The position numbers were made by a program, and so were the translations under genes. The notes under the pieces are model-generated. The model had not been told where the DNA came from. It searched no databases and saw nothing but the letters and a program-made list of their open reading frames with translations. From Isoetes taiwanensis (lineage: Eukaryota; Streptophyta; Lycopodiopsida; Isoetales; Isoetaceae), in NCBI GenBank assembly GCA_021234155.1, contig JAJEKV010000422.1, positions 124,001 to 188,000 on the forward strand: a stretch of 64,000 bases of DNA, given 5' to 3'. This document shows, one piece after another, positions 33,373-44,257 of this stretch (the stretch's first letter is position 1; every line of letters starts with the position of its first letter).

Positions 33373-33667
33373 AGAATTTTAACGTCCACAACATTAGTGA
33401 CTTTGAAAGACCTAGACCCAATGAAAAGCAACACAATCTCCATATCCCATAGGTCTAAAAAAGCAACCACTTTCAATTTTGATTGTGGTCATACCACTTT
33501 CAATAATAAACCACAGCATTAGTGATTTTGGGATATCAAGACCCAATGAAAAGCAACACAATCACCATATCCCATAGGTCTGAAAAAGCGACCAATATCA
33601 AAATCTTAGGATCACAAATATAATCAGCTACAAACAAGAAAGCATAAGCTTTTAAGCTTAATCATAA

Positions 33668-33696
33668 CTAGTAACGGGTGCCCGGCATTGCCGGGC
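33668..33696 (-). mobile_element. Helitron 3' terminus (minus strand)
   Basis: On the minus strand the sequence reads GCCGGGC-type hairpin (GCCCGGC ATT GCCGGGC on the plus strand, 33680-33696), then ACCCGTTA, then CTAG at 33671-33668 followed by T. This is a standard Helitron 3' end. It faces the minus-strand Rep-helicase genes at 37.1-40.9 kb and is probably the end of that element. Confidence 0.72.
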
Positions 33697-34139
33697 ATAA
33701 GTCTAACATGTGATAAACTCTGGAGATGGTGGTAGAATCTGGTAATGGTCGTGCCCCTTAAGAGAAGTGAAGTGTAGATAATGGAGGCTTTTCATGGAAG
33801 TGTAGATGCATAAGCCAATAGTTATTCAAATAATGTACATGGATCGACAAAATGTCACGGAGATTCGTATGTTGACTAATATAAATTGTAGCTGACTTAA
33901 CGATTTCCATAGAAATAATTCACAGCTTTTGCAATCAAGTGGAAAATGGTCTATGTCTACTATATATTTGTCATGTCACCTTTTAAATCTTTTATGAGAT
34001 CAAGAAGAGGGAGCGTAATGGTTGGAGAACTTTACGTAATGGAGTTGGGATGCAAGTGTAGGTCAGGCCAAGAAGCATAATTGTGGAACTTGAACAACAT
34101 TTGTAAGCTTATTTATCTAGATTATTGTTTACAAGAAAC

Positions 34140-34640
34140 TTATCGCGGCAGCCAAGGCCGCCGCGAACGTTTCTCTTCCCCAACTCGTCTATACATGCTA
34201 GAACATGCAGGATTTGAACCTGCATTTTTTTTTGCCGTGTGTTTAGTGCCCGCACGATAGAAGGATGCTGACCATTAACGACTATAGGATTCTTTTTTTT
34301 TTTTTTTTTGTCAATCATGTCATGCAATGATAGCCAGTGGGTTTTGAACCTGGGCAGGGGAACTCCCGTATCCAATGGTCTGACCACCAGGCCATAATCA
34401 CCATGAACATAGATCATTCATGCCACCCAATATATGCCACCCAATAATAGCCAGTGGGATTTGAGCTTGGACGGGGGGCACCCATATCCAATAGCCTAAC
34501 CACTAGACTGATATTGCGATAAGCCTTTTATAGTTCAATCATGCCACCCAATGATAGCCAGTGGGGTTTGAGCCTGGGCGGGGAACACCCGTAACCAGTA
34601 GCCTAACCACTAGACTGTCAGTGCGATAAGCATTTCTTTT
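34140..34640 (-). repeat. tRNA-related SINE-like repeats (three or four copies)
   Basis: On the minus strand repeated units contain an A-box-like stretch (TCTAGTGGTTAGGCTACTGG type) and a B-box-like stretch (GGCTCAAACCCC or GGTTCAAATCC). Copies lie at about 34325-34407, 34434-34535 and 34542-34640, and a further tRNA-like unit with a perfect B box is at about 34200-34290. The spacing is that of a tRNA promoter, but the folds are not intact tRNAs. Another copy is at 36705-36800. Confidence 0.5.
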
Positions 34641-34718
34641 ATATATGTAAGCAAAGGGAATCCCATAGTAGCTATGTAGCACGACGTCTATTGAACGGGC
34701 AGATATGTATATATGTAT

Positions 34719-34726
34719 GTACATGT
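34719..34726. repeat. 8-bp target-site duplication GTACATGT, left copy
   Basis: Exact partner of 36579-36586, directly outside the CATAGTTACC ends. Confidence 0.75.
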
Positions 34727-36578
34727 CATAGTTACCAAAAACGAAAACGGAATGAAAACGGCAGGTTGGGATTGAAAACGAAAACGAAAACGAATACGAA
34801 AACGGCCCAAAAAACGGCAAGTTCTTGAAAAAATCCCCCAAAAAAAAGCGTACATGTATAAATGCACTCATAATGTAAATTTATCATACTTATAACAGTA
34901 GAATCTAAATATGCTTATACAATGTAACTAAATAACATTTCATAAATAAGTGATTTCAAGAAAGAAGGTTGCGATCTATATAAGTCATTAAGGCCCCAAG
35001 CCTTCCTTGCAAATGACTTATAAATTCATCCAGAGGCCAATCTAAGTAGAAATATAATGCCCCTTATGTCTTACCCGATTCATTCAAAGAATTCCTAGGT
35101 TTTTTTTATCTTTCAAAGCTATTGCCCTAAGGTCGGCCATAAATCATAGCAGAGAGAGTACTAGGATTTATGTACAGACCATATTCCTATAGATCATATG
35201 AAAACCAGATAAAACAAATTTTCCAGATTAGATTCACTTAAAAAACATTTTGCCAGTCTGAATATTATTTTTTTGAAGAAAAACAGATACAAACCATTTT
35301 TATGGCTAAGCCAAATGGTGTTTTAACTTCAGAACAAAGTACATAAATATCCTGCTAGAGTGAACTCAAATAGATGAAGTGAAGTAGATTTGCATAGCAT
35401 ATTGCTAAGTCTTTCTTTCCAAATACTTGAGTTTGCATTTTCTGCAGTCGAAATTTAGGGAAGAAGAAGTATGACTAAAGCTTTAGGAAAGAAGAAGATG
35501 ACTGAAGCACTTAACAATATGTCTTTGATCATGAAAAGTCACATCTGTTTTGATGAACTAGAACCTCTTGAACCATTTTTTGTTGCAGAAATAGACGAGG
35601 TCTCAGTTGCCTGCAATCCAACCATTAGATATTTGCCATAACTGCGTAACAAAAAAAAGGAATTAACAGGTTAGCTAAAGAATCTCGTGGCCTATAGACC
35701 CTTCAAACTTAGACAAAAATAATAAAAGCAAACTATTGTATCATCAGTCCTAAATAATTCTGTAAAACATAAGCTGCTACAGACATGAATTTGATGGTTA
35801 GGTTTCTAAAATATGAATTTGATGCTGCTATAGAACCGTAATGCTATTTAAATCTTATTTCTTCATGTCTGTTTGCAAAATCGAAATGCTCTTCATTGTA
35901 TGTCTATGCTGTTTTCAATATCACTATACAAAATGCATAAAATCGAAATGCTCTTCATTGTATATGATGTTTCAATCAAAATGTTCTTCATTGTATATGC
36001 TACTACAAAACTAAAAGTCTTCAGACTGATAGATCTAACTCAATACAAAATGGAAATCGAAATACTCTTCTGAAAATTGAAATATTCTAGAAATCGAAAA
36101 GCTCTTGCTTGTATATGTTGTTTTTTCAACGAAATGATCTTTATTGTGCATATTGCTACAAAACCTAAATGCTTCAGACTGAAAGAATAGAAAAATCTTA
36201 ACTGGAAATGCTGGAATGGATGAAAACCATGATCTTCTTAACTAACAACAGCCTCTTACGCCTTCAAACTGAGATTGAATCAGTTGCTCCAAGACTCGGC
36301 CGCGCATACAGAGCCGGTTGTAGGCTCTCAAAAATAGGGGGCCCGTTTTTCCCTCAAAATTTGCCTAAACGTCGTCCAACAAATTCGTGGACGGCCTGAA
36401 AAAAAAAATATTACCAAAAACGGACGTTTTTTACACAAAAACGGCAAAAAAAAACGCCACCTCACCGTTTTTTTGCATCACGTTTTTTAGAGGGCCGTTT
36501 TAGCATTTGAATACGGCTCGGGGAAAAAAGTCAAAAACGGCAAAAAAACGGCGAAAACGGCCGTTTTCGGTAACTATG
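34727..36578. mobile_element. hAT-like non-autonomous element
   Basis: The 1,852-bp element has inverted ends CATAGTTACC, with AAACGGC-rich subterminal tracts on both sides (34735-34815 and 36390-36570), and is flanked by a perfect GTACATGT duplication. Eight bases and a C-A-x-x-G-type terminus fit the hAT superfamily. The interior has no transposase. It includes repeats of cgaaatgctcttcattgtat at about 35880-36110. It lies between the Helitron 3' terminus at 33668 and the helicase gene, so it inserted into the Helitron or its relic. Confidence 0.75.
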
Positions 36579-36704
36579 GTACATGTACTTGTTGGTTTTA
36601 TAGGAACATATATTAGAAGGAAGGAAAGAAGGAAGTATGTCAAGAAAAGATAACAATCGTGATTGTATACTATTTCAAATTTGAAGATTCATATGCTCTG
36701 CCCA

Positions 36705-36800
36705 CCATATAGTCAGTGGGGTTTGAGTATGGGAGGGCACACCTGCAACCATTAGCCTAACCACCAGACTATTACTGCGATAAACATCTTATTTAAACTT
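36705..36800 (-). repeat. tRNA-related SINE-like repeat
   Basis: A further diverged copy of the unit described at 34140-34640, including gtcagtggggtttgag and agcctaaccaccagac on the plus strand. Confidence 0.45.
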
Positions 36801-37100
36801 GCAAGCAAGACAACTCCATTAATTATATATGTGACTATTTCCCTTTTTTTTTAATTTCAAAGACAATATACCTTCATGCATTGCATGCAAGCTAGATGTA
36901 CTGGTGCTGGTGTTCATTTGATATATCTAAAAACACGTTGGTCTCCTTCGATGGATAAAGGCATGCCTGCATGAATGATAGATGGATTTGAGTTTGGACA
37001 AATTGCGTACTGAAAGCAAGAACCACGTACCGTTTGGACAAATTGCCTTCCCTCGTGAAGTTTTATTTGATGAATAAACTGGGGAATACGTACCTTAATG

Positions 37101-37919
37101 TCAAAGTAGTTCCTTATAGACAACGTTCACCGTACTTTTTGTTGTGTTTTCGGGGGAGAGGAGTATCAATACATCTTGCCTGTTCCGCACACGAGTAAAG
37201 GCCATATACAATTGCCCATGTGCAAAGACGTTTGTGCGTAAATCAATGACAACCCGGTCTAACGTTAAACCCTGACAACTATTAAAAGTGGTCGAGTACG
37301 ATAGACGCAATGGTAATTGCCATCTATGGATAGTCCACGGACGATTTTCTGGTTGATAGAAGAAATCTGCCCTAGAGATTGGATATGTGTTTCCTTCTGG
37401 ATCACCAAGGAGTCTCACCATTACAAACTTTGCATGCATCGATTCAATCACGACCCTAGCATTCTTCACAAGGCCCTTCTCCATGTCTAATCGTTTCATC
37501 ACGTGGCATGTTGCCCCCACTTTAAGCCTAAGCTCATGGTTAGGAATCCCGGAATGCGTGAAATTGTTCAAGAAATCCGAAGTTGCATACGGATGCTCGT
37601 GGATAAGTTCGTCCTGCTCGGTTATATGATCGTGGCTGTAATAAGATTTATCCTGGCTGGGAACATCATCTAATATACGACCATTGAACTCGTCAACGTG
37701 TTTGTTGATCGGAGCAAGGGATATCTGCTTGTCACATTCCACTGGGTTGCGAAGGATATCCGGGGGATAAAGGAATTCTGCTGTATCTAAGATGTTTGTA
37801 GTTGTATTGAATAAATCCAACGACACCGTGGTTTCTTCCCAATTCTCCCCAAGGTTGTCAACAAACATCATTAGCTCAGGATCTCCTGCGTTTCGTATAG
37901 GCTGATGCAACCTCAACAC
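37101..37919 (-). pseudogene. Helitron helicase, C-terminal part (element A)
   Basis: This is a 272-codon frame from the Pif1-like helicase of a Helitron RepHel protein. Visible are FNSCQGLTLDRVVIDL (motif V region) and GQLYMAFTRVRNRQDVLIL (motif VI with the arginine finger segment) near the C terminus. Pif1-family helicases unwind 5' to 3' and displace the strand during rolling-circle transposition. The frame continues the helicase N-terminal half at 37949-38842 after a frame change at about 37920-37948. The stop after KELL is at the normal C-terminal position. Confidence 0.85.
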
Positions 37920-37948
37920 ACGGAATATTCTCCATAATGACGAGGATT

Positions 37949-38842
37949 TTATAGACGCACTGAATGTCGCAATCCTCCCCTCCTCCTGTCACAAATCGTC
38001 ACACCTCCCTTCACGACAGGGGCGACTTGCCTGAAATCACCAGCAGCTATGAAATGTTTTCCACCAAATGGAAGATCGTTTCTACACAACCGCTGAAGAA
38101 CATGATTCACGCTTTCTATAACGGCCTTATTGGCCATTGGGAACTCATCCCAAATAATGACTTTGGCCTCAACGATGAGTTGTGATACTCCTGAATCACA
38201 TTCTAGCATCGAGTGAAGTCTCACATTGTTTTCAACCACAGGGATTTGGAATAGGGAATGTGTTGTTCGTCCGCCTGCATACAATCGAGCTGCCAGAGCC
38301 GTTGTACCACATGGAAGGACTATGCCTCCATTGCTGTGTATGAGAAAGCATATGCAATTCAACAAAAATGTTTTTCCTGTACCTGCTTTTCCATCTACAA
38401 AGATAGGTTCGTTCGCTCGGGGAGATTCTAGCCATTGTCTTATGAAAGTGTATAATTCCAATTGGTTGTCATTCATCATACTTGACATTTGCAATGCAGA
38501 GTTCAGATATGATGCATGGTCAGAAAATTTCTCTAGCTCGTGCATCACATCCCTTCCGACACGGTGCTGCAGTTGGAGGCCAAATGCCACGATGTTAGTG
38601 CCATGCTGGACTAATATATTATTGACTAGATGAAGAGCTTCATTGAAGGCAATTACATCGTTGTTTGGATACTCGTCTAATAGATCAAGGCTCATAGGCA
38701 CTTGAAACTTAGTCCATAATTCAGCTGCTGGTCCTTGGTCGAGTAACAACATGGCAAACAGGAAACGCAATTGTGTAGGGCTCAACGATAAGGAAACTGC
38801 CTCCTCCATAACTAATGTTGCCTCATTGTGTGCTGCGAGCAA
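37949..38842 (-). pseudogene. Helitron Pif1-like helicase, N-terminal part (element A)
   Basis: A 297-codon frame carries the Walker A motif DGKAGTGKTFLLN (about residue 150), the Walker B motif IIWDEFPMANK (about residue 229) and motif III AGDFRQVAPVV (about residue 268). All key ATPase residues are present. The N-terminal part matches the linker between Rep and helicase domains (LSPTQLRFLFAMLLLDQGPA). It ends where the reading moves to the next frame at 37919, so only a frameshift separates the helicase halves. Confidence 0.85.
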
Positions 38843-38974
38843 ACCCGCTGCTTCTGCAGCCTGTTGATATGTCTCATATAGGTGATCATCAACGATCTTT
38901 AATTCATCCCATGATCTTGCAGGACGATGCAGCAGAATCTGTCTTAAATAAAATGCCTCGCCAACCTTAGGTAA

Positions 38975-39673
38975 TTATAATAGACGGATTCTACATACTG
39001 ATTGCCTTGTCTTCTTTCTCACGATGTTGCGTGCAAATCCTGATCGCTCCTGTTCCATGTAATATCCAGGTTTAAATGAGGATGATGGATTATATGCCAA
39101 CAAATTGTATTGCTCATAGTATTGGATATATGTAAGCGTATCGAACACATGGTCAAGTGGCCGCAGGAAGTATCGGTCCAACAACGACCTCGTATTTGAC
39201 CGCAATAGATGCAAAGGTAGACATTTAACAGCAGGGGTTTTATTTGTTATGTCGTATGACATTATTCTCCAAGATGCCTCCATGGCTGATAGATAGCATG
39301 CCTTTACATATTCTTGTATCTCATTCCTATGGCCTGCTCCAGTAGTATGCCCTTGTGAGGTGCGTTCAGGAGCTTGCCCTGTGTCATGGGTTGCATGCTC
39401 ACCACTAACATGTGCATCTCTCCCATGCTGAACTCCTTGTTGGCCAGGAACTGACGACAATTCCACGCGTGTTTGCCTCTCTTGGGTTATTGAGAACCTT
39501 GCTGTATCAAATCCCTTATATATATAACCGTAAAGGTAAGAGAAGACATGCACGGTGGATGCGATATCAACCGTAATATGACAGTCGAGTTCATGGAGCA
39601 GGAAAGCATTGTATGGAACTATCCACGCATCGTCCACTCTTTCTTCTATATTGCACATAGCCCTTTGAGTCAA
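38975..39673 (-). pseudogene. Helitron Rep domain, tyrosine motif part (element A)
   Basis: The frame begins with the Helitron conserved segment VDDAWIVPYNAFLLHELDCH and carries YLYGYIYKGFD at about residue 45-55. This is the Rep motif 3 with the paired tyrosines that cleave and join DNA ends. The rest matches the region downstream of the Rep core, including ASWRIMSYDI. A serine/histidine-rich insertion is visible (about residues 85-115). Confidence 0.8.
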
Positions 39674-40169
39674 GGTGCGTCGTTGGATTGACTAGTTTTG
39701 GATACTTGTAGCAGCATGGAGAACTACATGGGGAGCACCTGGTAGAATGTCTATGGACCATAAATTTTTGGACCTGTCCCCGAAGAATTGGATCACTTGG
39801 TAGCTCCGCAGATATAATATCATCAACACATTCTATTGGTATATCTGGTTCTGTACGTAACACAAGATGCGCGTGAGGAAGTCCTCGCTTTTGAAACTCT
39901 ACTACCGTGATTATATATGACACCCGTTGAAAAAATTTATGTAAGAGTTCTTTTAGCCGTTGTAACCTTCCATGAAAATATCGTACAATGATCGTAGGAC
40001 TATCAGATGCATTTTGGTCAGGTCTAAGGACAGCCCTTATTTCTGGCCAATCCGTATTCGTCGTCATCGTAATGAATAAAGTTGGACGACCCTTTGCCCT
40101 AGAGAGTGCTAACGCATCAGCAACCTGTACAGAACACCATCTCTGGCAACCCAGGAACGATGAAGGCAA
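39591..40169 (-). pseudogene. Helitron Rep domain, HUH part (element A)
   Basis: This 192-codon frame carries Rep motif 1 (PTLFITMTTNTDWPEI) and the HUH metal-binding motif in QKRGLPHAHLVL. HUH coordinates the metal for the nicking reaction. The C-terminal end runs out of frame after the cysteine-rich segment, while the adjacent frame (39673 downwards) continues the protein. Overlap of the two frames marks a frameshift near 39600-39670. Confidence 0.82.
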
Positions 40170-40256
40170 TATAATATCACTCTGGTTGTCATTTTCTTGC
40201 TCGGAATAATCTTCGTCAGATTGAGCCCTCCTATTTCGGAAGGCAGGTGTCCTAAA

Positions 40257-40868
40257 TTAATTCAGGCGTGCATCCTCAACCCTTGAATACATGTCACCTA
40301 GGTACTCCCCACACAGACGTCCTAGTCGAAGGAACCTATCCTCATGCAATAACCTTGCCCTATACCATTGGAGTTGCATGAGACCATGATCATTCATGGG
40401 CCCCCATCCCAGTGTACCATGTGGAAAAAGCAGTGGATACTGCAGAGGTTCATACATGGGATCGAGGATGTTTACGAAGGTCGGCTCTCCCTCACTTCGA
40501 GCCCAAAATTGTGCAACCCGGGATGCAATATCAGCCGTGTTACTAACCTCTGCAATCGTTGCCATTTCATCACTTCCAACTACACCTTCAATTGTGATGT
40601 ATGCTGAAGGCATACGCATACTCCCATTGTCCGAAGAGCTCTCCCTATCATCTACCACTGGTACAACACGTTGTGTATCTCCTATCGATTGAAACAGGCG
40701 CTGTCTAGCACACTCTCTTGCCAATGCTCGCAAATGTACATAACGCCCCGACCCTCTCACGCCTATCTGACTTTCGGCTGGATTCAGTGCGTTACCATCC
40801 ATACTCCTTGATCCACTAAATTTAACACACAAACTCAGTGCATAAGTCACGGTAGAAGAATAACTCAC
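40257..40868 (-). pseudogene. Helitron Rep N-terminal domain (element A)
   Basis: The frame carries the Helitron N-terminal signature: DPMYEPLQYPLLFPHGTLGW, then LQLQWYRARLLHEDRFLRLG-like sequence and YLGDMYSRVEDARLN. The following Rep core is in the next frame (40169-39591) after a gap of about 90 bp with a frame change. The region upstream has no zinc-finger part that I can see. Confidence 0.8.
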
Positions 40869-41635
40869 ATGTTATATGTTTTTCCAAAGGGCGATCCACC
40901 ACACAATTTGAAGAAGCATTGGGATTAATTATCTGTGTTTGTAATCGAAGGAAGGACAACATTAGCACCAACTATCATATATCCACATCAATGGCATGAC
41001 TTTTTTAATGTCACCATAACTCATCCCACACATATAGTTTATGACAAATTTAGTGTAAGGAGGTTATATAGGTGATATCTATTCCAAACAACTATAAATA
41101 CGTAAGGAGACATATGCATGTAGACGTGAAAACATCTACAAGTTTCCTGTCATCATCAGCATAGTTCATTATGCACTCACATTTCCACATCAATGGCATG
41201 TTTTCTTTCTTAACACAAATCATAACCCATCCCACACATACATTTTACGATAAATTTAATGTAATGAGACTATGTAGATAGTATGTCTCCCAAAAAAATA
41301 TAAGCATCTTATAATGTGTCCAAAGCGATAGCATAATCATCATCCCACACATACATTTTACGATAAATTTAATGTAATGAGACTATGTAGATAGTATGTC
41401 TCCCAAAAAAATATAAGCATCTTATAACGTGTCCAAAGCGATAGCATAATTATCTAACTACGGAAGGAGACATATGTATACGACGTTCATAGCGCTAGGA
41501 CATCCACAACTTTCCTCCCATCTCAGAAGCTTATGTACCTTATAGCCTGTCCATAGCGGGAGCATAATTATCTATACATAAATACAAAAAGCAGACGTCA
41601 CTATATAGTCGTTCAGAGTGATAGGCCATCTATAG
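40869..41635. other. Non-coding, with a 113-bp tandem duplication
   Basis: AT-rich sequence. 41228-41340 and 41341-41453 are adjacent near-identical copies, each starting catcccacacatacatttta. Related shorter phrases (cccacacatatagtttatgacaaattta) occur at about 41031, so the array once had more units. No gene seen. Confidence 0.7.
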
Positions 41636-42040
41636 CTATCCTCCCAGTATTGCATCCATGATAGCATCTTTAGCCTCGATAACTTGTAATAGCCGATGAA
41701 GACGGGTTAACTGAGCGACGAGCCTCTTAATACTAATTGAGAGTGTTGTATGATCCTTAGACAATTTATCCAACTCATCAGAGAGCCTATCCAATTGCAA
41801 TTGCATCTTCCTTGTCATTGTAACAGGAGCGCATCTTCTGTAGGATGCTATATGTAAGGCAATCTGGTTTCGCCTGTACTTCCGAATGTTACCCTTTTTG
41901 GCAACAATCAACCCAGAGCCCTTACGACATTTTTGCTCGTTGTTCAAATGCACACCCGTACCATGAATGACTGAGGATTCACCGACAACGTTGTCTACTT
42001 TGGCAATGGCCTTACTTGTCTCCTCACCCAATTTCGCCAT
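41636..42040 (-). CDS. Hypothetical basic protein, possible coiled coil
   Basis: A 134-codon frame of normal composition: MAKLGEETSKAIAKVDNVVG at the start, a basic middle (KKGNIRKYRRNQ) and a heptad-like leucine-rich C-terminal half (LQLDRLSDELDKLSKDH). I do not recognise it. It lies between two Helitron protein blocks on the same strand and ends in AKDAIMDAILGG, slightly like the AMDAIL end of the frame at 47866. It may be a Helitron accessory or captured gene. Whether it is expressed is unknown. Confidence 0.3.
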   Translation of the reverse strand: MAKLGEETSKAIAKVDNVVGESSVIHGTGVHLNNEQKCRKGSGLIVAKKGNIRKYRRNQIALHIASYRRCAPVTMTRKMQLQLDRLSDELDKLSKDHTTLSISIKRLVAQLTRLHRLLQVIEAKDAIMDAILGG

Positions 42041-42287
42041 ATACTACAATGCAAGTGACAAACACCAGATTAAATAGTATCAAACACATCGTATACTCTG
42101 GCAATATCCCCACTCCTCTTCCAACCAATTTCAATATTTAATACAATGCAAAATACAAACACCAGCTTGAATAGTTTAAAAAACATATATAGCGAGCTCC
42201 ATTGACATCCCAGCAGTATTTATATGGTAATCTTATAATATGATAGTATTAAAGCAAACAAAGGTACAATCGGTTATTTAAACTCGA

Positions 42288-42752
42288 TCAATGACTAAAT
42301 AGAGTTTCAGGTGTCACTAAATATCCCCACTTCATTCTACCATCCACCATTTCAGTCTCCACCTTGAAAATTCCTGCAGGACCAAGAGAGCCACAACCCA
42401 TATACTTATCAAGGTAGTAGAATATCACGCTTGATGGGTAGTTTGTCTCCATTATTTCTAGTTTATTGAGAAGAGACTTAGGGGGAAAACGCTCGACAGC
42501 TAAGGTGTCAAAAAGAACCTCCGAGGATCCTTGGATCCAACCACATTTAACGTGGTATAATTCATCCCCATGCCCTTTAATTGCTATATATAAGAATCGT
42601 TTTATATTAGATGTCCCCATGACAATGGACTCCGGCAATGGGATGCCCATCTGAAATGAGGGGACGTCGTCAATCCAAAAAGTATCGTCTATAGAATAAA
42701 TGGAGAGAATAAAGAACACCATAGACCAACAGTTGGCATAACAAAAGTCCAC
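42288..42752 (-). CDS. Hypothetical protein
   Basis: A 154-codon frame with normal composition, including PSFQMGIPLPESIVMGTSNI and KCGWIQGSSEVLFDTLAVER. No family is recognised. It could be an exon of a captured gene, since the first 25 codons are hydrophobic and may be read-through of intron. The adjoining frame 42670-42918 is not convincing. Confidence 0.3.
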   Translation of the reverse strand: MDFCYANCWSMVFFILSIYSIDDTFWIDDVPSFQMGIPLPESIVMGTSNIKRFLYIAIKGHGDELYHVKCGWIQGSSEVLFDTLAVERFPPKSLLNKLEIMETNYPSSVIFYYLDKYMGCGSLGPAGIFKVETEMVDGRMKWGYLVTPETLFSH

Positions 42753-43243
42753 TCAATAAAACATATGGCGGTGAAACAAAAACATAGAGTGCATTGCATG
42801 ACTTATATAAAAAATAAAAAGAGCAAGGATAATGCTGGGATGGATACCTTAGGAATGGAAGGGCTGCGGAAGAGCTGAGCGCCAGAAGAGTTGCTCGAAT
42901 GAGTTGCTCGAAGCACAAAAGGCCTCCTATTTATACGTGCATGGGGTGGGCACGTTTTCAAATTAACCATGCACGTGTGATATACACTTGGATTCTAAAT
43001 CTTAAGAAATATTTGGAATCTAAATCTTGGATACGATATGGGGCAATATAGAAGGATCGAGGTTTAATAAAAAAGGCATCATATATTATATTTACATTAA
43101 TGCTCCAGCGGACTACAGTTCAGCGGACTACAATTCCTCTGTGTTTGACGGGCAAGGGGCCGTGATGGCATAGCCACGACCATTCCTTGGAATCAGACTT
43201 AGAATAAGAAATCCCAGGAGGAGCAGGATGAATGTCTTTCCTG

Positions 43244-43471
43244 CTACCCTGCTAGATGAAGATTGAAGGCCATAGCTGCTTTCAAACAATTGGCCGGGCT
43301 GATGAATTGGGTGCCCTTGTTAGCCATCATAAGGTAATAATCGTTCCAATTGAAGCTGGAATCCCTGGGGTCATATTTTGGGAAGATTGCAGGGAATAAA
43401 TATCCGCATTGCTCAGATTTGAAGGTCCGGCATGCATTATAATAACAGATATGGTAGTTTCCTATTCGCAT
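43244..43471 (-). other. Short unrecognised open frame
   Basis: Reads like protein (LFPAIFPKYDPRDSSFNWND and FISPANCLKAAMAFNLHLAG) but matches no family I know. It sits directly after the truncated end of the second Helitron protein and could be foreign sequence joined there. Confidence 0.25.
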
Positions 43472-43546
43472 GAGGATCAGCTAACTTGTTCAGAACTTTC
43501 ATTTTTTTCTGAACTGTGGCTTGGCAGTTCCAATGAGCTGGGTCTT

Positions 43547-44209
43547 TTAATGAGCGTGCAGTCTCATAGGACTCAGGTAGTGCATCTCCACATGAACGAA
43601 AAACACCCGTCCTTTTTCTAACATCACGTGCTCATCGATCACACGGTCGAAGATAACACGTTGGTCGTGATATAAGCGGTCCACAGCTTCTTGCACCTCT
43701 ACCATGTCTTCTTGAAACACCTCATCCGGAAATATCATATATGGATCTATTGCACGCTCAGGAAGAATGAAATCAAACTTCCTTAAGGATCGCCCGACAG
43801 AGTTCATATGATCTTCAATGTCTAGAAGTGCCATGTCAAATAATTGATCACACATATTTACACTTTGATCTTCTGCAACCCTTCGTGCCTCATGCAAGAA
43901 GTCATCGATCATAGAAAGCTTGACTTCTTCCCACAGTTGTAGTGGATTCGATGGTTCACAATTTGAAAGGATCATGGCGAACATGTGCCGCAATTGTGGT
44001 GGCATGCCCCATGCTGCTGCTGCTTGAAGAGACTCAAGCCATTCTGTGTCATCGCGAAGCAACCCACGACGAATGCAAGCTTCTTTATATGTTGCACACA
44101 ACTCCCCGTCAAAAGAGCGTAAATCTTCAAAACTAATTGCATCTGTCACGCGGGTCAACAGGAGTCGTAAATAGTATCGCTCTCCTTTTGAAGGATTAAC
44201 AAAGTACAT
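43547..44209 (-). pseudogene. Helitron helicase N-terminal part, truncated before Walker A (element B)
   Basis: The frame matches the segment between Rep and helicase: NPSKGERYYLRLLLTRVTDA, then FEDLRSFDGELCATYKEA and PPQLRHMFAMILSNCEP. It ends in EKGRVFFVHVEMHY, just where a Helitron helicase would continue into its GxxGTGKT ATP-binding loop. The Walker A motif and everything after it are absent, so this copy lost its helicase by deletion or replacement. A frame change at about 44210-44258 separates it from the Rep frame. Confidence 0.82.
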
Positions 44210-44257
44210 GCGTCCAATAGTGGGAAACTTCTGGGTATTCTCTCTGACCTTCCATTT

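Noticed and set aside
34200-34290. Possible tRNA gene on the minus strand with a perfect B box
   Set aside because: The acceptor stem does not pair and the anticodon arm is not formed, with an A run where the variable loop should be. It fits a SINE-type relic better.
36880-36905. Possible Helitron 3' end (ctag near a tgcatgcaagc motif) closer to the helicase gene
   Set aside because: The inverted repeat is short and poorly placed relative to CTAG; the terminus at 33668 is far better formed.
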